In this document: positions 22,379 through 32,884 of the stretch, in pieces
Position numbering within the stretch: the first letter of the stretch is position 1
Layout of the letters: each line of letters opens with the position of its first letter
Assembly: GCA_949825045.1 (NCBI GenBank)
Contig: OX463808.1
Coordinates: forward strand, 29,573,674-29,637,673
Length of the DNA: 64,000 nt
Origin: Argyresthia goedartella
Taxonomy: Eukaryota; Arthropoda; Insecta; Lepidoptera; Argyresthiidae
Direction: 5' to 3'
Translations under genes and position numbers: made by a program
Notes under the pieces: model-generated
The model's input: only the letters and a program-made list of their open reading frames with translations
What the model was told of the DNA's origin: nothing
The model's database searches: none

Positions 22379-23141
22379 TATATGCTATTTTGTCAATCGC
22401 AATTAGACGATCATAATCCTTTCACCAAATTACCAACATTATAATCAAGATGCATTTCCAGTAACGGCACCCAAACACGACATTATGCGCATGAACATCG
22501 CCATTCACCTGCAATAAATTGACTAAAAAGGTAAAATATTTTGAAACAGAATACCTACCACTTTGCAAAATAATCGCGTATTATATACACCATCACCGTG
22601 CGCCAAAGGTTGGCAACCTCTGTAGCCCCCGACAGCCGACAATGGGAGCGGAAAGTAGCCGGGCGGGGCAGAGGTGCGCAACAATTATATCTGTGGCGCA
22701 AATTAAATGTCAGGGCGATGATGACGAAGTTTTCCTTAATTATAATTTATAATTATAATTTTAAATTATAATTTTTTGTCAGAGTAGGATCAAACTAGCG
22801 TGTGACGTAGGACCAACATGGAGGTGCTAGAGCGAAGTAAAGTTGATTTGACCATTTCTCTCAATGATAAATCAGTCAACATCTGGACCTGGTTATTTAT
22901 GAGGCAACGTGATTTTGAATCTTCTGCCATGGTAATCAAATTCAAAAACTATAACGCCAAATGGCCACCCAGGACGCCGCTAGGCCCCAGTTGTTAAATA
23001 ATAAGACTCCAAACTATTTATGTAATATCTAACTTAGTTAGCGTGACATATATGGCTACGTATATACTCTTCTATGTAATCATTTAGGTATGTTTTGAAA
23101 CTTTATACTCGTGCCTTCTTGGGAAGTTCTGTCAATCGGCT
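22379..23141. other. No recognised gene
   Basis: A GC-rich patch at 22590-22680 inside the frame 22519-22752 looks repeat-derived. An AT-only palindromic run lies at about 22735-22775. Confidence 0.4.
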
Positions 23142-23406
23142 CAAGTATACTAAACTGTCACAAGTATACTAAACTGTCACAAATATACTAAACTGTCACA
23201 AGTAAACTAAACTTTCACAAGTATACTAAACTGTCACAATTATACTAAACTGTCCCAAGTATACTAAACAGTCCCAAGAATACTAAAGTGTCACAAGTAT
23301 ACTAAACTGTCACAAGTATACTAAACTGTCACTAGTATACTAACTGTCACAAGTATACTAAACTGTCCCAAGTATACTAAACTGTCCCAAGTATACTAAA
23401 CTGTCA
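23142..23406. repeat. 19-bp tandem satellite, 14 copies
   Basis: Unit 'caagtatactaaactgtca', 14 consecutive copies (13 of 19 bp and one of 18 bp), mostly one or zero changes from consensus; variants end 'tgtcc' or start 'caaat', 'caatt', 'ctagt'. There is no interspersed unique sequence, so this is not a CRISPR-like array. Confidence 0.95.
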
Positions 23407-23619
23407 CAAACTAAACTATACTGTATAAACTCATATCTACTCAGTTAACCTCATCCGTCAAGGGCGGGTCATGTTTTCAAAAATATGTTTGTTTTTTTTT
23501 TTATTTACCTCGCCAAAACACTAGAAATCATTTTAAATAAACATCTTTGTTATAACTATAACTATTACTTTAAACCGCCGCAAAAAATATAACAAGGAAA
23601 CTTTCAATCTCAACAGCTG

Positions 23620-23735
23620 CGGCGATGGGCTAGCCCCCTCTCACACAAAATTGTGTATGGAATAACTGGCTGGACGTGAGCACAATTGTGCCTCTGCCAA
23701 CCCGTATGGGGAGAAGCGTGACGCTAAGTTTATTT
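23620..23735 (+). repeat. SINE family S4 copy
   Basis: 'agctgcggcgatgggctagc' ... 'caacccgtatggggagaagc' + 'gtgacgct'; same layout as 7435, 37675 and 52390. The open frame at 23676-23870 starts inside it. Confidence 0.65.
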
Positions 23736-23977
23736 GTTTGCTGTAACGCCAGCCCCCCACTCCCGTACCACAGCCCAAGAAGGGAGCAGCTCGAGTTTAA
23801 GATAACCATTCCACAGTCGCAACGAACCTGCCTATTACCGCGCGATGCACCAAAGTCTTGTGTGGGGTAATGACTGGTTTTACTTGAACCGCGTTTTTGA
23901 AGTCAACTGCCTACGTATTAGTGGTAGACTGTGTACGTGTTACTGGTTAGGGAAATTTTGGTGATGGTACTTTTTTG

Positions 23978-24048
23978 GAGAGCTCCGTGGTCTAGTGGGT
24001 TTCACCCTTGCTCCTCACGCAGGGGATGCAGGTTGTAATCCGGTGTAC
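23978..24048 (+). repeat. SINE family S2 head
   Basis: 'gagctccgtggtctagtggg' and 'ggggatgcaggttgtaatcc' equal the tRNA-like head at 8587. The body does not follow; instead an (AAT)n run and a body in the opposite orientation come next. Confidence 0.7.
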
Positions 24049-24051
24049 CAA

Positions 24052-24175
24052 TGTAATAATAATAATAATAATAACCACAGAAGGGCACAGGCCTATACCC
24101 GGATACGATTAAGATTGAGCCATACTCCATCACGCTGGCTCAGTGCGGGTTGATGGAGGGGTGGCGGGCCAACCC
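24052..24175 (-). repeat. SINE family S2 body, minus strand
   Basis: An (AAT)n tract (24052-24076) and then 'cccggatacgattaagattg', 'agccatactccatcacgctg' and 'gctcagtgcgggttgatgga' are the reverse complement of the S2 body. The A/T tract is the 3' tail of this copy. Confidence 0.7.
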
Positions 24176-24407
24176 GCCTGTCAGAAGTTTTCAAGCTGCC
24201 CTATTAGGGCCTCTGACCAGCTTTACGACTGCTATACAACCGAGTCGCGATAGTAGCTGGGACCTACAGTTTGACGTTGGCGGGAATTACTGCGCTTGTG
24301 TACGTATTGAAAAGTGACTACTTACGCATTCAAGGCCACCGCTTATAACTCGTGGCGCGAGGTATACCAATAGATTTAATAATGAGATAATTTATTTATC
24401 TAATAGT

Positions 24408-24820
24408 AGTTTATGTGACTGCTACATAATGCCTAATTATGTACAGTTACATACACTAGTTTATCTACACACATATCATAAGCTCTCTTTGATGTGTTCA
24501 GGAACCGCATTTTTGACCGGCATTGTGGCTCTGCAGTTGTTTAGCTTGTTCTATAGTATGAGTAGTACAGTATAGGCGTCGGTGTTCGAAATTTGAATGT
24601 CAGTACCAATTTCAAAGACAAACTAGGGACAGCACGAAGGCGGGCGTCGGCGTTCGAAATTTGAATGTCATAATATGTAGAAAAATTACACATTATGGTC
24701 ATAATGTGTAATTTTTCAGATAATAAATGAGTTTTTACCAAGTAGTTTAACATTATGCTGATCGTAACGTGCTGTTTTTGTATGCAGTAAAGAGGGTTTA
24801 TGATACGTGTGTAGATAAAG
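24408..24820 (+). mobile_element. Long-TIR MITE, family M1, copy 2
   Basis: The leader 'tagtagtttatgtgactgct' (from 24408), the core 24459-24820 with left end 'gtttatctacacacatatca' and right end (reverse-complemented) 'ctttatctacacacgtatca'. It contains a local duplication of the 'gcgtcggcgttcgaaatttgaatgtca' segment (about 24565 and 24645), which other copies lack, and a perfect hairpin at 24680-24717. Confidence 0.8.
24680..24717. repeat. Perfect hairpin in MITE copy, 18-bp arms, 2-nt loop
   Basis: gaaaaattacacattatg (24680-24697), loop gt, cataatgtgtaatttttc (24700-24717), no mismatch. The equivalent site in copies 1 and 3 is only quasi-palindromic ('ggtacattatgg.cat/tataatgt'). Confidence 0.95.
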
Positions 24821-26084
24821 TACATTATCGGGCGTTCCGTGTTTCGGCTGTCACGTTAAGCTGTATGTCCCGGTATCGCAAAGGCCTGGCCTCTCGGTGG
24901 GAACACATTTTTACATCTTTGGTAACAATATTTTATGGGCTGACTTGTACAACATTTTTACAGCGGCTAAATACAGTTTAAATACAACACGGCCAAGATA
25001 AACGGTTAAGCACTCTAAGGTTAGATTGAAGTCTACTGTCAGCCAGGTGTCCACTTAACATGGACGTGTTGTACTTAAACTGTATGTAGCGGCTGTAAAA
25101 ACTGTGGTCGAATTCGGTCTTACTTTGTTTACGGGAATTTCATATTCAAATTGTCAATTGCATAAAAGAAATGTGATAATTGACTTGTGAAACTCCTGTG
25201 ATCAACGTAATTCTTCAGACAAGATGTACCAGCAGCAGAAGTGTGAAATCAATTGATTAAATTGTTTGGTTTTAGCATAGATCTATCTATTTTTAGCTTA
25301 GGCTACTTAGGTATCAAACAAGATATATTTAACGTGAACGTTTCAGTACAATTGCATTGAGTTACATAAGAGTTGTACTGCTCTTCAGAGATAAATATAC
25401 GAAGAATAATCATCATTAATTCGAGCGACTTATTTTTATTCTTTGATTATTATATACCCCATCGCTATTTAATTCTGTTGTAAAGGAGTAACAATCTATA
25501 TCTAAAATAAGTCCGTCGAATTATTTATTTATTTATTTAGAAGACTAACAGCATAAAAATTACATTAATTGCAGATTTCTTTATAAATGCCAATAATAAG
25601 TCCTCAATTGCATAAAATACTAGTAATTAAACATTTGAAAGATATTGGGAAATAATTGATTCTTAACCACATTAAATTAGAATTTAAGTTTTGTTAGAAT
25701 AATAAAATAGGAAATTAAATTAAATTTAGTACACCTATAACGCACCACTATTACCAATATCTGTTATTAACAATTTGAAGTAAACCAAAATGCACAAGTA
25801 TGTTTAATGTTTTATTTGACTAATAGTGGGTAGTCAATTAAAACATTCCAATAAGAAATCCCTTAGAATGTGTTATGAAAAAAATAACAACATAAATTAT
25901 CAAGTATCGCAGTCACCCTTTAATAGTCCTATTATAAACAAAATCATAATCGTTTCAGCAGAGTTATATAATCATATGATTTGACGTGCGAAGCATTGGC
26001 TTGCACGGCCTTCAGTTGGCAATGGCACAGCCTCGTCGAGCGAGTTGGTAACACTAATAAACATGCCGGGAAACTGTGTCAAAG
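24821..26084. other. Gene-free AT-rich stretch
   Basis: An (ATTT)n run lies at about 25519-25540. Around 24940-24980 and 25040-25100 there is a diverged inverted repeat ('ttgtacaacatttttacagc' / 'gctgtaaaaactgtgg' region). Confidence 0.4.
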
Positions 26085-26290
26085 TATAGAACAAGAGGTT
26101 GTAGAAACAAAATGATTCGTGCATTGTTTTCTTTTCTACATACAGGCACATACATTGGTTCCGGCCCCACACTTGGATACAATGTGTCGTGGGAACCAGA
26201 ATAAAAAACATCCAAGACCAGTGTTTTTGTTTTATGACAGAACCCGGGACCTCTCGCATGATAGGCAGAGCCACAACTACAAAGCCACAG
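26085..26290 (-). repeat. tRNA-derived SINE, family S3
   Basis: On the minus strand: head 'gtggctctgcctatcatgcg' with B-box-like 'gtcccgggttctgtc', body 'ctggttcccacgacacattg', 'tccaagtgtggggccggaac', and end 'caatgtatgtgcctgta'. This is the longest S3 copy here. Open frames at 25972-26403 on both strands overlap it and are rejected as genes. Confidence 0.8.
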
Positions 26291-26477
26291 AGGTCACCAT
26301 TGTTACCTATAAGGTTCAAGTCTAAATCAGTTAGTTTCGTTAGTCTAGATATCAACAATCTGTTGGGATATTCGTATTCCGTATCTCGCCACCGATGATA
26401 CAATGCTACTATGTACCATGAATTATCATTAGCTCACGTAAACAGACAAAGTGACTTATACGATAATATTATTCTTT

Positions 26478-26712
26478 GACGACCCGAATGGCCCAGTCGG
26501 CAGTAGCCCTGCCTTCGAAGCCGGGTTCGAGTCCCTGTGGGGGCAAATATTTGTTTGATGAGAACGGATGTTTGTTCCCTAGTCATGGTTGTTTATCTAT
26601 CTTAGTATAGTATTTATCTATATAAGTATGTGTATCGTTGTCTAGTACCCAAGATACAAGGAATCCTAGTTTGGGGCTAGATGAATGTGTGTAAATAGTG
26701 TCCAAGGTATAT
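26478..26712 (+). repeat. tRNA-derived SINE, family S1, plus strand
   Basis: Head 'cgacccgaatggcccagtcg' to 'gggttcgagtccctgtgggg', body with 'agaacggatgtttgttccct', 'tagtacccaagatacaagga', end 'gtgtccaaggtat'. A-box TGGCCCAGTCGG and B-box GGTTCGAGTCC are intact. Confidence 0.85.
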
Positions 26713-27876
26713 AAAAAAAACTGTATGATTAGGCAAGTATTTTCAGCAGAAGAGAAGCGATTTATTTGCCCTATTCTGCCATCTGGTAGGTCAGCGCATA
26801 CGCGGCCAATCTCTCGTACTACTGCATTCGCTTGCATCTCCACATAGCGCGGGGGGATAAAACTTTCTGCTTTTACTGTTATTGTTTGGAATAACATGGA
26901 ACTACTCCATATTACGTGTCAAAATTACGAAAGTATTAAATCTCCCGTTTCTAGAAAATAAGGTTTCTATTTTAGTCTATATTCTATCAGTCTTAAATTG
27001 GCCACTTTCAACACATATATATAACAAACATGGCGTTGTGATATTTCATAGTGTTGTGGAAATTACATAATGAACTGCCGAGATCTGATAGAATCGATTG
27101 AATGAATGAAACTGAATTGAAATTAAATATGATCAATGATTTTTAGATTGATTAAGAACCTGTTTCAAAATGTCCGGAGAAATTTCAATCATTTAAATAG
27201 TATTCATACATTATTTTATTTAATATTATATATCCAACTAATATTAAAAATCTGAAAGTAGCTATGTTAAGATGTTTAGATGTTTGTGTGTTTGTGCCTC
27301 AATCACACTAAAATGGCCGAACGGATTTGATGAAATTCATAAAACAGATAGTTTATGAGCTATATTAACATACAGGATACTTCTTATCCGACTGCACCAG
27401 AAGGAGGATAACGTTATCTGGGTAAATGATAATTCCTAGGAACACGCAGACGAAGTTGCGGGCATCAGCTAGTACGTAATAATATTGATAAAGAACTCGA
27501 GTACTTGTCAAGACGAATCAAACGAGCCCAAATTTGATAAGGTTGCATCGAATCATTCCAGATTTCTGATGGACACCTTCCGGCTCCATCATCAGTCCCT
27601 GGATTTTACCTAGGACCAAAGTAGTCGCCAAGACGAATCACACGAGCCTAACCTTGATAGGTGTGTATTGTTTTATTACAGAGAGGCCAGGTGGTCTTTT
27701 TGGAGCAGGAAAGTTCCTGCATTTTATATTTAAACCACATTATACACGCCGATTTATTGAACATTACTTATACAATACCAAGCCACCATATCTCACCTTC
27801 GTGAGACACGTCACTTCACATTACACACAGACGCATTCAACTTGCCTCGTTTTTCAGTTAAAATTATGCCTCGCAG
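26713..27876. other. Repeat-derived, no gene
   Basis: About 27245-27477: 'gatgtttgtgtgtttgtgcc', 'ggccgaacggatttgatgaa' and the end 'gcgggcatcagctagta', a terminus common in Lepidoptera that ends in CTAG and may be a Helitron 3' end (low confidence). About 27508-27660: two direct copies of a segment with 'aagacgaatca.acgagcc' spaced about 118 bp. Confidence 0.4.
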
Positions 27877-27928
27877 CCGTGCCTCAGATATCTGAGGCAC
27901 GGTCATATGTTGTGTATATACACAACAT
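27877..27928. repeat. Two adjacent perfect palindromes
   Basis: 27877-27902 (ccgtgcctcagat|atctgaggcacgg) and 27907-27928 (atgttgtgtat|atacacaacat) are perfect palindromes with no loop, separated by 4 bp. Confidence 0.95.
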
Positions 27929-28715
27929 CAAATAATACAGTATACCTACCGAGCAACATAATCGCAACTATCCCTCTTAAAGCGAAAGCGTTTGTCTCTG
28001 CACTTCAGTGAAACAATTACGACGTGGAGCCGATCAGCTGCTGCGACCATCACGGACTGAGAGTGCAGCTCAATAACACGCTTCAAAAAATAAAGGCGAA
28101 GGACCAACTATGTGAATAACTGCAGACTAAACGCACTGAAAGTGAAGCGGAGATTATCAAAATTATTATTACAACGAACACCACCTCAAAAATGCAACTA
28201 GCTCAGAATGAACAACAATAGAAGGACGACGAGCATGATAAGCTGCAAGAAATCATCAACTCATATGATAAATGCCAAAATATTTATATACAAACCTTGC
28301 ACACAAAAGCACAACCAAAAAATCAGTTAGTTGACTCTCACCAACACATTAAATATGAATAAAAATTACCAATAACCAAACCTCATCTACGAACATTAAC
28401 CCTAACAGCAACAATGAAAACTGTACCTGCACCACTCCAAGACGAAGGATTTCCAGAAAACATTCAAAATTTTCAAGCCTAATTAGAAAATCAAAGAGAA
28501 GTATCTTTAGTAATCAGTACAAAGAAAGATAAGGATAGTGATCTCTTACGCCAGATGTCTATAAGTCAAGAACAACTAATAATCACCCATAATAAATGTT
28601 AAGAGAACATTTACATCTTCGTCTTTGACTGGTACAGATAAGACGAAGATATGACTTCGCAATACTCATCTGCTGAGACTGAAATCTGTGAACTTATAGG
28701 CTCGTGTAACTGATT
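27929..28715. other. Unrecognised, possibly decayed coding DNA
   Basis: Low in T and rich in A/C, unlike its neighbours. A broken plus frame at about 28240-28600 reads like gag or ORF1 sequence ('QNIYIQTLHTKAQPK', 'LRTLTLTATMKTVPA', 'EGFPENIQNFQA') with many stops. I cannot name it; it could be a retroelement N-terminal remnant. Confidence 0.3.
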
Positions 28716-28748
28716 TACTCAACATATCCGTTGATGATATGTTGAGTA
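28716..28748. repeat. Perfect hairpin at the LINE 5' border, 13-bp arms
   Basis: tactcaacatatc (28716-28728), loop cgttgat, gatatgttgagta (28736-28748). The LINE reading frame becomes recognisable immediately after it. Confidence 0.9.
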
Positions 28749-28749
28749 C

Positions 28750-29478
28750 ATTCTCGTTGAGCTTCTCAGATCTCTGAACGTCTCCTCCTTCTCTGCTAGC
28801 TGGTTCGACTCTTATTTGAGGGATCGGCAACAGCGTATCAGGTCGGAAGAGATATCCACTGAATGGTGTGACCTCTTTACAGGCGTCCCTCAAGGTGGTA
28901 TTCTTTCTCCTCTTCTATTTTCGATCTTTATCAACACCACCTCGGACGTCCTGTCCTCCTCATATCATCTTTACGCTGATGATCTCCAGATTTATCGCCA
29001 CTTCTCTCTCAACGATGCACACTCTGCTGTGGAGGCACTCAACGCTGATCTTGAGGGAATAAGAAGTTGGGCTTCATCCTTCGGACTCCTGGTCAACCCG
29101 AGCAAGTCCCAGGTCATGATAATAGGTACTAGACATTCTCTTAACTTGTTGCAGCAACATCCCATTCCATCTGTCACTTTTAATGGTACCACAATCGTAT
29201 ATAGCGATAAAGTTAAAAACCTGGGTCTAATCTTCGACAACCAGTTGTCCTGGTCATCGCATGTCAATGAGGTAATTTTCAATTTCTTTCTTCCAGCAGA
29301 CCTCGGAGAACTCACGCAGTTTCCATGCTGACAACTCCACAGCATAACACCGCTTTCTATGAGAACGGGTTAAGAGCCCGGGCCATTCGGTTGTGGAATG
29401 CACTCCCCTGCACCATCAGGGACAGTCCTACTCTGAATATCTTTAAAAGTCGTGTGAAGAAGCATTACCTCTCCCTTT
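28750..29478 (+). pseudogene. Non-LTR reverse transcriptase, Jockey/CR1 type, truncated
   Basis: The coding remnant starts inside the RT domain ('LVELLRSLNVSS', 'SWFDSYLRDRQQRI'), then 'GVPQGGILSPLLF' and 'YHLYADDLQIY', the catalytic YADD of reverse transcriptases, and 'GLLVNPSKSQVMI'. The frame is open from about 28756 to 29331. Near 29270 a deletion removes the thumb region; after it, in another frame, the C-terminal signature 'ARAIRLWNALPCTIRDSP' ... 'VKKHYLSL' ends at a TAG (about 29478). The endonuclease and ORF1 are absent, as in a 5'-truncated insertion. The element copies its RNA at the target site by target-primed reverse transcription; this copy cannot. The intact YADD and few stops suggest it is not very old. 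Related tails: 51078 (+), 52060-51495 (-), 49715 and 52085. Confidence 0.85.
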
Positions 29479-29775
29479 AGAGTTATAGGTAGTATGCATG
29501 TAAGTATGTATTAGTATAGTGTATAAAATAGTATTTGTAGTATATAATAAGTATTTAGTATATTATTATAGTTATTATTTAATTTATTTCATTTATTATT
29601 TTATATATTGTACACATAGGTCTACCCCTGCTCAACCATCAACTTTTCCCTTGTTTGCCTGGTTTGCTGGAAGAGATCTCTTATTAGAGATAAGCTCGCC
29701 TTTGTACACTTTTTTTATGTAACTCTTGTTTTTTGTATGATTTGTGTGCAATAAATAAATTATGAATAATGAATT
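29479..29775 (+). repeat. 3' UTR and tail of the LINE
   Basis: 'cctggtttgctggaagagat' and 'gataagctcgcctttgtaca' recur (either strand) at 49715, 50395, 51580 and 52100. It ends in a short A/T microsatellite tail ('ataaattatgaataatgaat') as in CR1-type LINEs, rather than a plain poly(A). Confidence 0.75.
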
Positions 29776-29799
29776 ATGATACACAAATCACCATCATTC

Positions 29800-32225
29800 G
29801 ACATTGCACACTACCACAGCCTCAAACAAGCCGACAGAACAAGGTACATGAAGCAGGCGACCAACCACACTCACAAAGGAAGGCCATACCAACACGCATT
29901 ACAAACTGAGATTCAAAGTGGTTGTCACCATCATCTTTAACGAACTACTGGAGTGAACGTGAAGGTATTTACTTGTAGTATAAGGCCCGTTTGCAACTGC
30001 CTAAGGAGTCATCAAGCAAACAGCAGCTCTCTCCAGCGTCGTTTATTCCAACAACCACCTTGAGTAGCTCTGCCGTGCTTCATTGAGTAGCTCTGCCGTG
30101 GCCTGTAGATAACCCATATCTCCTGCACTTAACCTGTAAGATCCATAACACAAAACATAATTTTCTCTCATAGGATAGGGCTAAGCTTAAGTGCGATGAT
30201 GCTGGATGAGTATTGACATCTGTATGGCACTAGCTAGCTCCATACACACAACTGGTACAATTGCATTATGAATGGTAGTTTTAGCAAATGCAGTAACATT
30301 AATTTGTTGATGGGAAATAGCAAAAGCGTTAAACAAGTAGACTGATTAACTGGTTAGATTCGCTGAACAAACTTTGTGTAAAAAGTTGTAACTTGTGCAT
30401 TTAATTATATAGCACCATCTTCAAAAGGACGCAAAATCTACATAAATAGGCTGAATCAACTTATGTGCTGTATTTCAGGTCAAAATGATAATATTTTTTA
30501 TCGTAACATAAATATATTTATTTTTGACCTTAGGCAGACAAAAGCTAGTATTTCTGTTACTAATCATTGTAAAAGAAAACTTGCTATAAGTTTAGCATTA
30601 AATTTATTATATAACCATGTTATAACCAGTATAACAGAAGTAGGATAGGAGGTTGTGTAGGATTTAGTAGTTATACTAATATTGATATCGACATGGCAAA
30701 ACAAGGTACAAATGATACTGGAGTATAAATTTTTTGCCAATCCCGACAAAGGCATTCAATATTACACATCAAAACTATATGTTTATAATTCTGACACCGA
30801 TGTTATTTGTATTACAGAACATGTGATGTCTTTTATTATGAATTATGACAAAATTGTCAGTTGTTACAATAGAAAGACTGCTGATAGAACAAGAATCACT
30901 TTTTTTTAAACTTGTTTTGTTGCATATACAGTAGAAAGACAAATATAACTATCCTGTGTTGAGTTAGATAGACATATTATTGTTTGTGTCTACAGAGCTC
31001 CGATGAAAAAGGCGATGGCAATTTCGAAATACTTGAGAAAATTATGGAGGAAGCTCTTACTAAACCATGTTATTACTGAAAAAAGTAAATTGTTTGTGGC
31101 GATCTTAATGAAGATTTGCTTTTAGATACAACAATAAAATAACGATAAACAACTTTATTTAAATCTTTTAATATATGTCATGTATTTCTAGAACCGCCTG
31201 AATTACACTTTCCAGCTAAACTTGCTTAGATTTCGTTTTTGTGACTGTGCATTTTATACAAGTTATAATATAATTAACCACTTACCATCCGATTATACCG
31301 GTCATAAAGTTTCATTCCCAATTTCTAGTAAAGACAAGACTGATCCTACATTTTATATGCCACATCCCATTGACTAAAAACGAATAAAAAACTTAAATAT
31401 AAATTTGCCGGTACCGGATTTTAAAGAACAGAACCCGAACAAAATGTATTTAGATTTCTTCAACATTATTCGAACATAAATCATTAAAGTATTCAAATTA
31501 AAGAAACGGTAAATCAAAATTTTATGACTGGGAAACTTTTGGCATTCGTAAAAGTAGATTTATTTTTTTGTTCATAAAGGTCCTATACCTTAATGAACAA
31601 AGAACCTAAAACTTTGATAGAAAATTTCATGACTATGTAACAAAAAAAAAACAATACTGAAAGTATTGTTTTTTTTTGTTTGTGAAAGTTTTTCAAACCA
31701 ATTTGAAAAATTGGTTTGAAAAACATTACATTTTAATAGAAAAATACAAAATTCTAATAATATAATGAAAACGGTTTGGCAAATATTAAACCTTGACACT
31801 GGAAAAGTTATAAAGGGACAATGATTTCTGCTTTAATAGGTGATAATGTTATTAAATCCATCGCTTATGTAGCTCGAACTTCCGAAACATTCCTCACCAA
31901 TGTATCCTTACTTACAACAGAGCGTCAAAATTTAGCTCTGTTCAAGTCGGGAGACAAAAGTGATCTTTCAAATTTCAGTCCAATAACTGTTCTTCAAGCA
32001 CTAAGTAAAATATTTAAAAAGATTATACTCAATCAAATGCTCTCACACTTCAACCATACAAAACTACTCAACGCTAAATAATATGATTTCACTAGGACTA
32101 CGGATGTAGGTATTACCCTTATATCTCATATTTTATCTGCATGGGAGGACGCACCGGACGTTATTGGCGTTTTTTGAGATATGTTAAAGGCATTTGATTG
32201 TGTAGATCATGACAAGCATCGGGTC
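29800..32225 (+). pseudogene. LINE family B, copy A (ORF1-like part, endonuclease, RT)
   Basis: Paralogous to 53550-56260. Parts: 29990-30090 'LPKESSSKQQLSPAS' (Ser-rich ORF1-like, matching 'LPQESSSERQLSPAQS' at 53720); 30655-30730 shared 'gtgtaggatttagtagt'; 30740-31320 a decayed apurinic-type endonuclease ('DTDVICITEHVM', 'SCVELDRHIIV', 'PSDYTGHK'); 31821-32220 the RT fingers/palm ('FKSGDKSDLSNFSPIT', 'LQALSKIFKKIILNQML', 'KAFDCVDHDK'). Many stops and frameshifts; clearly dead. It is cut off at about 32230 by the minus-strand LINE 32235-32742, and appears to resume at 32885. Confidence 0.75.
31640..31724. repeat. Two adjacent hairpins inside LINE copy A
   Basis: 31640-31679: 'acaaaaaaaaaacaatact' against 'agtattgtttttttttgt', 3-nt loop, one A/T length difference. 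31688-31724: gtttttcaaaccaatt, loop tgaaa, aattggtttgaaaaac, no mismatch. The corresponding site in copy B (about 55320-55360) has neither hairpin. Confidence 0.9.
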
Positions 32226-32234
32226 TACTAAGAT

Positions 32235-32742
32235 CATACTTTAGCAATAATAAGTGGTCCGACCGATTTCGGTCACGGCGACCGCTTCATGAGCTTTGAA
32301 ATCGCTCGAGTGCTCGCATGTGGCTTGTGTAGCAAATCTTCCTTGTGAAGATCCTCGCGTATTGCGGTCATGTGAGTACACCATTAATATAATTATACTG
32401 AGGTAACGCAGGTGGTCGGGCTTTTAACTCATCGCCCTTGGTGTCGAGCTCGGCTCGCCGGTGAATTTCAAAGTCACGGACTTTGATTTTAACCAAAGCC
32501 CTACACTCGGGGCTGGGGGCGGCTTGCTTCTCCCACTTGCCGCACCTCTGCATGTGCCGTTTCAGCACATATTCGTACCTGAAGAGTTGTCCGCCATGCT
32601 TGCGCTTGTCCTCCTCGAGTTCTGAGTAGAAGATGTGCTTCGCGACCCTCTGCTCTGCCATCTTTGACACGTGTCCACACCATCTAAGCTGTCGCCGCAT
32701 GAGGTAGGCCTCAATGCCACCCACATTGGCACGTCCAAGCAC
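32235..32742 (-). pseudogene. LINE protein C-terminus with decayed C2H2 finger
   Basis: On the minus strand from 32742: '[13 protein letters not shown]', '[16 protein letters not shown]', 'YVLKRHM', '[16 protein letters not shown]' and 'NGVLT', the C-terminal part of an endonuclease/reverse-transcriptase LINE protein. The frame stops at a TGA at about 32370; the expected continuation is a C2H2 finger starting 'NGVLTC', and the next codons ('PQYARIFTRKICYTSH') still resemble CPxC...H. So the first Cys codon has become TGA and the second Cys is Tyr. The downstream 'ccgatttcggtcacggc' on the plus strand is a phrase I know from tails of this kind of LINE. Only the C-terminus is present (5'-truncated). 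Clade uncertain. Confidence 0.75.
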
Positions 32743-32754
32743 TTCAGTGTCCCA

Positions 32755-32865
32755 GGTCTTGGATGTTTATATGTGTGTGATGACTGATGACGCTGTTTCT
32801 GGTTCCCACGACACAGGGTATCCTAGTGTGAAGCCAAAAGCAATGTATATAAATCAATATTTATA
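32755..32865 (+). repeat. SINE family S3 body
   Basis: 'gatgacgctgtttctggttc', 'ccacgacacagggtatccta' and 'agcaatgtatat' match S3. The head is missing. It abuts the 5' end of the minus-strand LINE. Confidence 0.7.
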
Positions 32866-32884
32866 TTTTTTTAAAAAACTTTGA

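Noticed and set aside
23142..23406. CRISPR-like array (19-bp repeats)
   Set aside because: No spacers; simple tandem array.
25972..26403. 143-residue minus-strand ORF
   Set aside because: Runs through SINE S3; competing frames are open on the plus strand.
27245..27477. Definite Helitron
   Set aside because: Ends in CTAG after 'gcgggcatcag' but I see no TC start or 3' hairpin that I would trust; kept only as a low-confidence remark.
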